Assembly (NCBI GenBank): GCA_907163375.1
Contig: CAJQUW010006977.1
Location: 310,001 to 374,000, forward strand
Length of the DNA: 64,000 bases
Reading direction: 5' to 3'
From: Prostheceraeus crozeri
Lineage: Eukaryota > Platyhelminthes > Polycladida > Euryleptidae
The notes under the pieces were generated by a model, which saw only the letters and a list, made by a program, of their open reading frames with translations, was not told the origin of the DNA and made no database searches. A program made the position numbers and the translations under genes. Shown piece by piece: positions 1 through 10,434 of the stretch (positions are counted from its first letter, which is position 1; each line of letters opens with the position of its first letter).

Positions 1-445
1 ATGCAGCTGAAACATGGCCACTCAGAAATGAAGAAATGACTCGTTTGGCTAGAAACGACAGCGCCATGGTACGTTGGATCTCCGCAATTAAGTTATGTGA
101 GCGCCGCTCTATGAATGAGCTCAGGCAGATGCTCGATCTTGACGACTTAGAGGCTTAGCTTCGTAGGCATCGGTTGCGGTGGTTCGGTCATCTGGAGCGT
201 ATGCCATCGTCGGCGTGGCCAAGGCAGGCCCTGGACATGGTAATCCCATAGATCCAACATCAGAGGAGGTCAAATAAAGAAATGGTCGCACAATATCAGG
301 AAAGACCTGGAGCTGATGAAACTCAATCCTGCATTCGCCCAAGATAGAGAAGAGTGGAGAAGAAGAATTCACCCGAATCGATACAAGACGGCCGTCTCAC
401 CCCCACACCTGGGGAAAAGAGACGTTAAACAAGGGTAAGGTAAGT
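1..445 (+). mobile_element. LINE 3' end (non-LTR retrotransposon), truncated by window edge
   Basis: Read from base 9, the + strand gives the typical end of a LINE reverse-transcriptase ORF: a block reading RNDSAMVRWISAIKL, then ERRSMNELRQMLDLDDLE, then RLRWFGHLERMP and, in another frame, AQDREEWRRRIHPNRYKT. These are the conserved tail motifs of RTE/CR1-like LINE polymerases. The copy is dead: there are in-frame stops (after the LDDLEA block and after DMVIP) and a frame change before the AQDREEW block. The 3' tail ends in a short GGTAA-type repeat near 435-445. The rest of the element lies left of the window. Confidence 0.8.
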
Positions 446-679
446 TAATGAAGTCGGTCAAATATACAGAAGTGCATGCAAAAAAGAGATTCTTGAACAA
501 AAAACCCACTGTTTTTCAACCCAACCACATCAACATTTTAAACATGCTGCCTATGATTACATGACAAATAACGAAAACATGATCACAAAACCACTGATGA
601 CAATGAAAATGACACGAAGCTTGGAAGTCTGACTTCTCGATTATCATTAGTCCCTATGAAAGTGTGTTTTTACGCTTCC

Positions 680-1151
680 GGGACAACTGGGCCCGGTAAA
701 ACTGGGCCCCAAAAAAAAAGTACAAAATGACTCTCTTTTTTTGACATAAATGTGTTGCACAGACTCTGCTGTACACATAAATGCCCATTTTCGATACTAC
801 AATGTCCTTGTCTATAAAATAAACTCATTTTTATGCCAAAAATCGCATATTTTTGTGTACTTTTACAAAGGGCCCAAGTGCTTCAAATGAATAAACTTTT
901 TTCTACATATAAACATGCCATAATAAAGGAAATACATTGTAGTTATCAAGTTAGTACCTTTTTTAGAAGATTTTGACCTACTTACTTTCTAAAAAATTTT
1001 TTATGAAAAATTTTTTTTTAAATGAGTTTATTTTATAGACAAGGACATTGTAGTATCGAAAATGGGCATTTATGTGTACAGCAGAGTCTGCAACACATTT
1101 ATGTCAAAAAAGGAGAGTCATTTTGTACTTTTTTTTGGGCCCAGTTGTCCC
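680..1151. mobile_element. Fold-back MITE with long inverted arms
   Basis: Bases 702-832 and 1020-1144 are near-perfect inverted copies of each other, about 125-130 bp each, and share outer ends of the form GGGACAACTGGGCCC. About 190 bp of unrelated AT-rich sequence lies between the arms. The left outer end carries an extra partial copy of the terminal motif (680-701). No ORF and no clear target duplication were seen. It is a non-autonomous DNA element of unknown superfamily. The 122-aa ORF on the + strand here is only a by-product of the right arm. Confidence 0.75.
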
Positions 1152-1973
1152 CACCCCGTTTTTACCAACCGTTATCTAGGGTCACACTAACTCGAAAAGA
1201 ACAAGAAAAATTACACATCAACCTTCGCCCCACTTCAAGTCAAGTTATCGCGGATCCCGTGGACCGCCACCTGAAGGTAGTTGTAGTGGACTTATGTGAC
1301 GTCTCCTTTTCCTCGTGTCTTCACATACTGGCTCGCTACCTTTCTGAATTTCTCGGACCTGATGGAAGGAATTGCCCTTTTACAAGTTAAGCGATGGAAT
1401 ATCCCAACACTTCCGGGATCCTCCAAGACCTTTTTAGTGAAAACTTGTAGGCCGATCCCAATACAGCAGGCGGTCCATTTTTTCTTGGGTCCGATATGAA
1501 AGCTTGATTGTCGACCGGCCTAAATCGTTTACCATCCCGCATCAAAAGTCTCAATTTTTCAGTGGATGTGACAAAGTCTCAGCTCAAGCCTACTCCACTG
1601 ATCGACTGCATTAGTCTCACTCAATTTTCCCCAAGCTGTATTACGAACAAACAGCACACTGTCTCCAGAAATTATTTTTCGAACGTGAACTGGTTTCCTT
1701 TAGAGGTGTCGTCGCCTTTATTTTGTTTGCTAGCTTTGCGTTCTAGCCGAGTTTGTCATGGCTGCCAATGAAACTCTTCAAAATATATAAACCGCGTTTG
1801 TTAAATACGGCAATATTTAAGAGCTTGATGTAGGGCCAATAGTGCATCTGCTCCCACCAACAAAATGTGTGCATAGACAAAAAATTGTCAATCATTGGCC
1901 TTCCCTATTCAGAATTAGACTAAAATCTATCCCTCAAGCATGGACCTTTTAGTGATTTGTTGTTAGTCTTTCC
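1152..1973. other. Unassigned intergenic stretch
   Basis: I see no convincing gene, RNA or repeat here. The short open frames lack recognisable protein motifs. Confidence 0.5.
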
Positions 1974-2600
1974 AGGGTTCCCACGCACCCGGGAAACCGG
2001 GAAAATCGGAAACAAAATTCCCGGCTTGGAAAACGAAAAATATCAACGATATCCGGGAAAAACCCGGGAAATTTTAAAAAGTATAAGTTTTTCATCACTT
2101 CATGTATACGCTTCCTTCCAGACATCTTTGGATCATGCTGCCTAGAGAATTGCGAATTTTTTCAAGGAATTGAAATGCCAATGCGATGATCAATGACAAT
2201 GTGCTACACTCATCATTGGATTCAATGTATCTTATTGTTAATCTGACTTTTACAAAGTGATGCTCTAGTTTTTTCTTCCGACTTTTTGGAGCATCATGTC
2301 TAAATTGATGTGAATGTGTATGTCTACCCTGCTTGTAATGATGAATCAAGGTGCTGATGTATTTTGTAATTCATTATACCGGTACGTTAAAACGTCATTG
2401 CCGTGATTAATCCACTATTCACTACGAAGATGATAGATGATTCAATGGCAAAATTTATTGCAATAAACAGCCACGTCGAATAGGCTGTTGATGCACGTGG
2501 GCTTATTGCTACACGAATTTCGTATTATACAACTTCAACGCACAAAATGTTACCCGGGAAAAATCCGGGAATTTCGTTTTTCAAAAAGCTTGGGAACCCT
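1974..2600. mobile_element. hAT-type MITE with perfect 8-bp target duplication
   Basis: The element starts AGGGTTCCC and ends GGGAACCCT, and both ends continue into CCCGGGAAA-rich subterminal repeats (1990-2060 and 2550-2580). The 8 bp GTCTTTCC occur at 1966-1973 and again at 2601-2608, which is the target-site duplication length of hAT elements. There is no transposase ORF, so it is non-autonomous. The intact duplication suggests a fairly recent insertion. Confidence 0.85.
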
Positions 2601-5560
2601 GTCTTTCCTCACAAGCTGACGAACCAAAGAATTTTCAGACAATGCTGATCAAAGCGTTTGCTTTGTACAAGATAAAACATCAAACCATGTCAACATATTG
2701 CAAAATGCAGAATTTAGTGGCAACTTGTGAGTCAAATGACAAATTTACAGGTCCATATCATGGCGGCAATGTAAGAGTGACTCCCACTGTGATCATTCAA
2801 TATAAAATTGACAGAGCTGCTATTCTGTGCGCCCATCGGAGCTTCAAAAGACAAAATTACTATTCAGAATTCCGCCGCCTAGGCGTTTAAAGATGCATAA
2901 CAGGCATCACGCGCGTTCGAAAGCGAGGGCTTGGATTTTGACTTTTGATAGGAAGATGTAGGAATTTATACATGATGAAGTTATTCAGGAAGACAAAGAT
3001 GAAAGCTTTACACATGATCAAACCCTACAATCATGCAATGTGACTTAAAAATCAGAAAATCTAAGATAATTCAGGAAAGAATTGCTTTGAATTCTTTCCT
3101 GTTCTGTTAGACATGAACATCGGAAAAACATCTTCGTCAAATTGGTGACATGAATTTGGTACAGAGTTACTACAATATTTTTCTAAGTAATAAAACAATC
3201 AATGATAAATTTTTCTTTGGACGTTGTAATGTTAAATCATTGGACATTAAATTGGAACTTACTCTATGCTAGATGAGCAAAAATTATGCCAAAATTTGAC
3301 TGAAGCTATATATTTTTTACACATGATCTCTTTGAGTTATCTGAAATCAAACTTTTACATAACAACGACAGATCCGAGATAATTATTGTGAAAAAATTTT
3401 CATTACTTCATCTAAAACATTGTTGGCATTTTGTTTCATTATGTTATGAATAATGCAGCAAGAAAGTCAATACATTAGACAAAGTATTTCAAGATTTCCA
3501 ACAAATGCTGAGGCACCTGACCGCCAGCCAGGATAGAGTCGGAAAGATTGGTCTGAATGTAGAAAATGATTGAAAGAAAAAGCAGCAACAAAACTTCCGT
3601 TGATGAGATTCATAATAATGTCCTTGTTTGATTTCTTTAAATTAATTTTTGCTTGTGCTATATATTATGACAAAACTACAACAGCTGATCACTAAAACAA
3701 TTGTTTCTTCAACATGACACGAATGTATTCACCGAACTTTGTATGTGCCGCCGTTCATAATGTCACATGCAAAATATGTATTTTCCTAACTTTATTTCTT
3801 TTTGCGTTTGTCGTGCAGCGTATTTTCAATATGTTTGTCAAACATCCATTATTATGTAGAATAAGTTAGAGACAACTACTTGTATCGAAGCATCCAGTGA
3901 CGTGAGCGATGCTTGAAATATTTACTTGTAGGACTTACACTGTGTGTTTGCTCCTACAGTAAGACTTCGAATTATCTTGTTGTAGTGACCTAGGAGGCCG
4001 ATAGACCTCTCCACACGTTGCGTTACATTTTTTGTTATTAGAAGCTAGTACGGAATTTTCGAACTTTACTTGCTATCTTTGTTTAATAGCAGTTTATGTC
4101 AACTGATGTTGTTCAAGATTGAAGACTAAGTGCATGCCCAGGTGAATTTGAATCCTGCAATCTCGATGAAGTGCCACACAGCAGATGTCGTGAAAAAACT
4201 CGCAAAACAGCATTTTTATGCTGTCATTTAGCTTGTTCAATCTTGCAAGTTAGGTCGGTCTTTTCCAAGTGAAAGACGTATTGAAGAGTTCTGATTTTTC
4301 AAAACCGATTTTTTACGACGGTTAATGAACCTTGTGTCTAAATTGCCTGTGGACAATGTCTTAATTATGCTGCTTAGATAGAACACACATCCGACATGGT
4401 TGAGATGATATGTTTTATTTGAAAAATATGCATGAACAAATGCATGTCAAACTATGCATGCAATGCATTTAACATCAACCTATCACATCTAGGGCAGTGT
4501 TTTTTAGAGATCGCATTGGTGTTACCAGTAATGTCATTGTGCACACCTGATTTTCTTCGCTGATGAATTGTGCTACCGGTGTTATAAAATGTAAATCATC
4601 GTCGAGACGATGGGCGTTAGACGACGTAAAATCTAAATGTTGTCATTCTACGACGCGGCACAAGCTAGCTACACTTCGTGACAATTTTAGAATTTAGGTG
4701 AAGAGACTTCAGGATTGCTAGTGGAAAAGATTTTTGCACTATTTTCAATCAGATGTAAAAACTTCTTAAACTTTAGGGTGTTTTATCTGTATGGTCTGAA
4801 GCCGCAGGCGCTTGCATCACTTATTGCTTGTCACACGAAGCAATCGTCAAACGCGATTTCAACAGTCTGAGCAAGGGTCGTTCCGCGTAACGGCAGCATT
4901 TTAATGTTGTGGCAAATTTCTTTTCGTTTATGAAGCTGATTTGTTGTGGTTATATTGGCAAAACATCAATGTTCAAAACTCCATCTTTGTTTTATCATTT
5001 CTGATTGCTTAGATGCTTGTATGGACGATTTAAGATTATCCCTTACATATAACTATTTTATCCACAATTTTTTTACCTTTCTTTAAGTCACTGTGGACAT
5101 GCCTTCAATCCAATATTGCAATGGCCCGTTTGCAGCTACCTAATAACATAATGTGTTCATTTAAATGCTAATTAGAATCAAGATATAATCTTTCTTTCTT
5201 GAGAAATCACAGCATCAATTTCATTCTCTACAAATTCGGCGACCGTTAGCTGAAAATCAAGGAAGTTACTTTATGACATAAAGATAGCGTTAAATCATAA
5301 TGCAAGTATGCATCATTTCTCTTATATGTCTTATCTGAATTGTGTTGCATTATAAACATACGGTTCTATTGTAACGGTATGCGGACCCTGCAAAATGAAA
5401 AGATTTTCCGACGACCATGACTATTAATCAGAGTTCGCTATCCAGTAAAATGCGCTTTTTTCCAATGCAAAATTCCTTATCTATGATTCATCATTTGATT
5501 CGTCATCGTTGACTATCATGGCTGCCTTATATCCAAAAATTCCATGATTTCTAAGAATTC
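2601..5560. other. Long gene-free stretch
   Basis: About 3 kb of AT-rich DNA. I found no ORF with a recognisable domain, no tRNA-like fold and no clear terminal repeats. The 82-aa frame at 2642-2890 has no familiar motif. It may be old intergenic DNA with unrecognised repeats. Confidence 0.5.
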
Positions 5561-5567
5561 TTTGAAG

Positions 5568-5577
5568 TATATATAAA
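5568..5577 (+). promoter_or_regulatory. Possible TATA box
   Basis: A TATATATAAA stretch lies about 90 bp before an ATG at 5665 and about 30 bp before a CA-type start at about 5600. The coding frame after that ATG is soon cut by the hAT element at 5780. The site could be chance in AT-rich DNA. Confidence 0.2.
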
Positions 5578-6541
5578 TATCCACTGACGACAAATGAACG
5601 ACGTATTTGTATCACACATCACCGTTCAGTGAGCCATCGTTCTTTCGGATAATGAAAGAATGCTATGGAACAAGAGGAATGCCGGCAGAGGAGTGGACAA
5701 TATTTAAAGCATAAAGATCCGATGGATCGTTGTGAGCCACAGGTGGGGGAGTGGGTCGGTCCTGGTGTATTAGGATTGCAGGCCTGTGATTACTCCTCAA
5801 ATTCCTCAAATTTGTTTATTGTTCTTAAAATCCTCAAAAATTCCTCAAATATGCTTAACTATGAGAAATTCCTCAAATACGACACACTACAGACTAAATG
5901 TCGGATAATGTATTGTTTTTTGGCGAATGGCGATGATATGTAAACTTCCAAACAAGAAGCTAAGATAGAATCCTGTAACATGTACCCTACATCCATGCTG
6001 CTAATCATGCATCACTCATGATTTATTTCTTTTCTTTTTTTTCTCTCATGATTTATAACTTAATGATTTTTCTCTCACACACTTGGTAGATTTTAGATAG
6101 CGTAATCCCGCTGTGCTAGCTAGATCTGATATTTTGATTGGAAACAGACCTGTCCTTTTATCGTCTGAATGGGCAGACTGTTAAATAGAATCTTTTCAAT
6201 GTATAAGTGATAAACAAAATTTTGAAAAGAGCGACTTGCTCACCAATTCATTCCACATGAGGAGAGGAGAACCGTTGCTTGTCCTTCTAGTAAGTATTTT
6301 TAAAATTTCTAGACATTTTAGGATATAATGATTTTCTTTTAGCCATGTCATATTTAGCACATCAAAAATTAACCAGCCGTTAGCTTGTTTTTTTAATTTT
6401 GTTACCTTGACGCATTTTGTTGCGTTGAATACGTTGAATGTCGTTTTCATTTCTGCAAGCTACAGGGCTGCAGATGTTCCGGTTCGTCCGGACTTATTTT
6501 GCTAAGCAGAGAAGTTGTCCGAAGTTATTGTCTGTCGAACT

Positions 6542-6575
6542 CACTCATTAAATGCTTTCACGTATTTAATGAGTG
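6542..6575. repeat. Perfect 12-bp hairpin
   Basis: CACTCATTAAAT at 6542-6553 is followed after 10 nt by its exact reverse complement at 6564-6575. It lies in the left arm of the hAT-like element, with no gene next to it. Function unknown. Confidence 0.6.
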
Positions 6576-6875
6576 AAACACTGCGATCAACCTACAGAAA
6601 TTGTATATTTGAACACTGCAATTTTTTACTTCTAACCATAATATTGCTTGGAATTCCAACAATAAAATGCACATTCAAAAATTTTCATTAATTATCTTGA
6701 CCTTTGTCATAACCTTCTTTATATGTTTCTGCGACTATATGGCTGCTAAATGCATGTCTGTACTTCTTAAAGAACTTATGGATATCGATCTTCTATATCC
6801 ATTATATGATAACATATAGGTACCCCAGCCCACTTGGATTTCAGTGCTCTTATCAACTGAAGCGTTTGTTTCACT

Positions 6876-7454
6876 AGTAGTATAGGGTATAGGATTCGGC
6901 GCATCGCTTCGCTCAGCACCGAATCCCACACCTAGGTAGTTACAAAAAATGAAAAAATACAAAAAAATAGGGTCCTCCTGAAATTTATAAAAAAACAGCT
7001 AAAATAGATACAAAAAATGAAAAAATACAAAAAAATAGGGTCCTCCTGAAATTTATAAAAAAACAGCTAAAATAGATGCGAAAATAGGAAAGTACCTTAA
7101 AGTATGACCCATGAACAAAAATATTCATTTAAAAATGGAAGATGTAAAAACAAAAGAACCATCAGCCCCCTTATATCCTTCATTATCATATGAAATGGAT
7201 ATAGCAAAAACACAAAGATAGAGTCAGGTACATGAAAGATAAGGAAGCCCAATTATTACTTAAACTAGAACATTATAATAAATTAAGAAAACGATGGACG
7301 ATAGCTAAGAATGTGACACAAGGCGTTGGTATATGTTTAACAATTTCTTTAGGCGCTCTCACTATTGTCATTTCATCTGGCGTTCTTACAATTCCTGTTG
7401 TTGCTACAGCTTTAACAGGTACAGGTGTTTTTACAACGTCACTTGCAACAGTGA
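6876..7454. repeat. Polinton left terminal inverted repeat
   Basis: The left arm, about 580 bp, matches the right arm at 22114-22691 almost base for base. It contains a 68-bp tandem duplication and the first part of a membrane-protein gene, so that gene start exists in two copies facing inward. Confidence 0.95.
6942..7077. repeat. 68-bp tandem duplication inside the left TIR
   Basis: Two head-to-tail, essentially identical 68-bp units lie at 6942-7009 and 7010-7077. Each holds an A-rich tract followed by a GGGTCCTCCTG block. The same pair occurs inverted in the right arm. The GC-rich block in an AT-rich repeat could be a protein-binding or replication site, which is an inference only. Confidence 0.85.
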
Positions 7455-7726
7455 TAGATAAATCTGTAATGACTAAGAAACGAAAATCCTTAAGTAAGAA
7501 ACATGCACATGTCAAAGAAGTATATGATAAACTACATTACTACTTCCAGAGAGTGTGTGATGACAATGTTATTACGTTAGATGAGATTGAAAAATTTGAC
7601 CAAATAGCTAGAGAAGCAACTAAAATTCCTGTTAAATCTCAAGACAAAGTAAACAATGAAGCTTTTTTAGAAGAAATAAGAACTTTATTAAAAACGTTAG
7701 AACAAAGTTCCATAGAACAAAAATAA
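7135..7726 (+). pseudogene. Polinton small membrane protein gene (TIR-borne), broken
   Basis: This encodes a basic N-terminal helix, then a hydrophobic glycine/valine/threonine-rich hairpin of about 45 residues (from about GVGICLTISLGALTIV to GTGVFTTSL), then a basic stretch and a helical acidic C-terminus with the motif DDNVITLDEIEKF. Proteins of this build recur in Polintons of invertebrates, but their job is not established. The two hydrophobic segments suggest a virion or host membrane protein. The start at 7135 follows an A-rich leader. The reading frame is interrupted once in this copy. The first half lies inside the TIR and is repeated at the other end. Confidence 0.6.
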
Positions 7727-7795
7727 GTTGTTCAGTAAAATGTTTTTGCTGTGTACCAATGCTACCACAAAATTCAAATATTATCTTATAAAATA

Positions 7796-8746
7796 ATGAA
7801 TACAAATGAGACAAATGAGGCAAAAATAAAACAACTAGAAGAATTAATAAAACAGAAAAATATTATGAAGAAAAAACATAGACAATATCGAATGCTACAA
7901 GCTGGTGTTCAATCCAATATGTTAGAAAAAATACGCCTAACTGACCAAGTGAAAACTGATTTTGAGAAAACTATTGCACCACTCAAAACTCTTGAGAAAG
8001 AACTTGCAGTTCATGATAAACGAATTGATATCGCGGATCCAGTGCAGAAAACCATCATGGATGATTATGGTTTGTTAGAAGCAAACATAGAAAAGAAATT
8101 ACCCAAATCTATGCTCTTTGAACATTCTACTTCATTTATAGATGGAAAAGGAGAAACTAGATTTTACTTAGGTGGAAAAGAATTATCTATAAATACTAAA
8201 GAAAGTTTAATTTTTACACCAGACAACGCAGCTTTCAGTTTAGACAAAAATTTCGTGGATTTATTAAGAGGAGCGAAGTTAGATAACTATCATACTGATG
8301 ATCTACTGAAATACAAAACTATGTTAGATAAGGTTGGAACTGTAAAAACTCTTAAGCGTTATACAACTTTGAATGACTTATTATCTAAAACGTCTAGTAC
8401 CAGTAAAACAGGAACAAAGATACCAATATTAACAGCTGCTTCGCCAGCAAGAACTGGTTATTCAACACCGACTGGTTATTCAACACCAATGGCTGCTTCT
8501 CCAGCAAGAACTGGTTATTCAACACCGACTAGTTACCCAAAAACAGGAACAGGACTAAAAGAGACAACGGTTTTCCTGTCCGATGATCCGCAAGAATTAA
8601 TAAACAGATTAGAGATTTTATTAGCTGCAACAAAAGAAGGACATAACTCTAGTTTTAACGAAATACATGCAATCTTAAAAAGACTAACGGAAAAGAAAAT
8701 TATTAGTGAAAAAGACTACAAAAGCTTATCTAAATTATTTAGTTAA
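7796..8746 (+). CDS. Polinton coiled-coil protein with Ser/Thr/Pro repeat
   Basis: The product is 316 residues from the ATG at 7796, chosen because it follows the A-rich leader seen before other genes of the element. An upstream in-frame ATG at 7751 lacks this leader. The N-terminal 80 residues are charged and helical, likely coiled coil (QLEELIKQKN onward). Near residues 215-250 there is a short internal repeat, with AASPARTGYSTP twice and related TGYSTP units. The C-terminus (LINRLEILLAATKEG to KDYKSLSKLF) is a helical module seen in other Polinton proteins of unknown role. It lies between the membrane-protein gene and the penton-like region, so a virion structural role is plausible but unproven. 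Confidence 0.7.
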   Translation: MNTNETNEAKIKQLEELIKQKNIMKKKHRQYRMLQAGVQSNMLEKIRLTDQVKTDFEKTIAPLKTLEKELAVHDKRIDIADPVQKTIMDDYGLLEANIEKKLPKSMLFEHSTSFIDGKGETRFYLGGKELSINTKESLIFTPDNAAFSLDKNFVDLLRGAKLDNYHTDDLLKYKTMLDKVGTVKTLKRYTTLNDLLSKTSSTSKTGTKIPILTAASPARTGYSTPTGYSTPMAASPARTGYSTPTSYPKTGTGLKETTVFLSDDPQELINRLEILLAATKEGHNSSFNEIHAILKRLTEKKIISEKDYKSLSKLFS

Positions 8747-8749
8747 AAA

Positions 8750-9538
8750 ATGTCTTCGGCAGAACTAGAAAAAATTAATAAGCATTTAGAAAATTTAACC
8801 GAGATTTTAACCTCATCAAAATTTAGTACGACATTAAAAATTTATAACAACTATTTCATCCCATACCTGTAATTTAGATCCTATTATTCACTTAGAACAA
8901 GACAAACATTATGAAGTAGCACTAACTAGTTTTTCAACATTTAACACTATACAAAATATTATCAAAGATGTAAATGACCGATTTAAATATTCTAATGATC
9001 AAGGTAAAACTTGGAAAGAATTAACTTTTCTTCCTGGATCTTATGAAGTTGAATCGATTTCCAATGAAATAAAAAGACATTTAGGCATTCAATTTAAAGA
9101 CAAGAAACAATTACATTTCGCAGTTGAACCAGCAGTAAATAAATTTTCTCTTACTTTAGATGAAAATCATCAAGTTGATTTTGATATTGACAAATCTTTA
9201 TCAAGACTATTAGGATTTAAAAAGAAACTCTATACACAAGGTTTTCATATAAGTGAAAATATACCTAAAGTAACTGAAATAAATTCAATCAACGTTCAAT
9301 GTGATATTATAGAAGGTGGTTATGTTAATGGAAAGCTGTCAAATAATATCTTCAGTTATCCAGCATTTACAGTTCCGATTGGTTACAGTTTGAATGTAAT
9401 CCCAAAATCATTAATATATTTCCCTGTTACAAGAAAAACAATTAATTCAATTACAATTAGAATAACAGATGAGAAAGGAAAGGAAATAAATTTTGGAGGT
9501 GAAGAAATTATGATAGATCTTTTGGTTCGGGAGGTATA
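8750..9538 (+). pseudogene. Polinton penton-like (minor capsid) region, broken
   Basis: The translated region shows a beta-rich protein with motifs such as YEVALTSFSTFNTI, PGSYEVESI and a run of alternating hydrophobic strands to the end. Proteins with this pattern lie near the packaging ATPase in many Polintons, and I take them to be the single-jelly-roll minor capsid or penton type. That assignment rests on pattern and position, not on a structure match. The gene is interrupted about once. An A-rich leader precedes the start at 8750, four bases after the stop of the gene before. Confidence 0.5.
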
Positions 9539-9560
9539 ATTAAAAAATATTGATTTAAAA

Positions 9561-10337
9561 ATGAGTGAAAGCAGTTGTGAAAAATATCCACTAAACAAGA
9601 AAGTGAAATTCAATCATCATCATAACTTGTCAAATAAAGTTTTATCAGTTATTTGTGGAAGATCAGGTTGTGGAAAAACATATCTATTATTTAAAATTCT
9701 CACGACACCCAAATTTTTGGATTATAACAATCTTATCATTTATACAACAACAGCAGAACAACCTATTTATCAATTTTTGAAATATGGTTTTGAAAATAAT
9801 CTTACAAAATCAGCTATAGCTTCACTGTTTGAAGAATATGAAAAATCGGAGTATGAAGAAGAAATAAGTTCCTGGTGTGAAGAAGCAGCGAAAAATAAAC
9901 AACTAGTAGAACCCAATAAAAATAAACACATATCGATACAATTAATAGATGATAGTGGCAATATGCAAGATCCTAGTAAACTAAATAAAACGAAAAAACA
10001 TTGTGTCGTGTTTGATGATTGTGTTAATGACAGAAATCAGGCAGTGCAGAGAAATTATTTTACAAGAGGCAGACATAATAACTGTAGTGTCTTTTATTTG
10101 ACACAAAGTATGTATTCATTAGATGGAAGTGTTATTAGAAAGAATGCTAATATTTTTATGCTTTTCGAAATCAACCAAAGAAACCTAAGTGATTTGTTAA
10201 GAGACTTATGTATAAGAGATAAAGATGAATTTAAACAATCGTGTAACAATGCTTGGGCAAACGACTATGGTTTTATCACAGTCAATATTGATAAAAAAGT
10301 ACATGATAGAGTTATAGAACATTTGTTCACAGAGTAA
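9561..10337 (+). CDS. Polinton genome-packaging ATPase (FtsK-HerA/A32 type)
   Basis: A 258-residue P-loop ATPase that would pump the element's DNA into its capsid. Walker A is GRSGCGKT at residues 33-40 and Walker B is HCVVFDDC at about 147-154. A downstream YFTRGRHNNCSVFYLTQS block matches the sensor region of A32-type packaging ATPases of Polintons, virophages and large DNA viruses. Length fits the family. It starts right after an A-rich leader (ATTTAAAAATG) and looks uninterrupted. It converges with the polymerase gene and ends about 100 bp from it across a group of hairpins. Confidence 0.88.
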   Translation: MSESSCEKYPLNKKVKFNHHHNLSNKVLSVICGRSGCGKTYLLFKILTTPKFLDYNNLIIYTTTAEQPIYQFLKYGFENNLTKSAIASLFEEYEKSEYEEEISSWCEEAAKNKQLVEPNKNKHISIQLIDDSGNMQDPSKLNKTKKHCVVFDDCVNDRNQAVQRNYFTRGRHNNCSVFYLTQSMYSLDGSVIRKNANIFMLFEINQRNLSDLLRDLCIRDKDEFKQSCNNAWANDYGFITVNIDKKVHDRVIEHLFTE

Positions 10338-10394
10338 AACTCTGAATCGAACAATTGTTCTCTGACTAGGCTTCGCCTCGAGGGGCTTTGCCCC
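10330..10394. terminator. Hairpin cluster between convergent genes
   Basis: Three short perfect hairpins lie between the packaging ATPase (stop at 10337) and the end of the polymerase gene: CAGAG-TAAAA-CTCTG over the stop codon (10330-10344), AGGC-TTC-GCCT (10368-10378) and GGGGC-TTT-GCCCC (10382-10394). They stand out as GC-rich in AT-rich DNA. A shared transcript-end or RNA-stability signal for both genes is the simplest reading. This is an inference. Confidence 0.5.
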
Positions 10395-10434
10395 GACTGA
10401 AAGTCAATAGAAGATTTGTTCACTGACTAGTGTA

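Noticed and set aside
1022-1390. 122-codon + strand ORF
   Set aside because: Its first third is the arm of the fold-back MITE and the rest has no motif.
5665-5943. 92-codon ORF after a TATA-like site
   Set aside because: Most of it lies inside the left end of the hAT-like element, and no motif is recognisable. Not supported as a gene.
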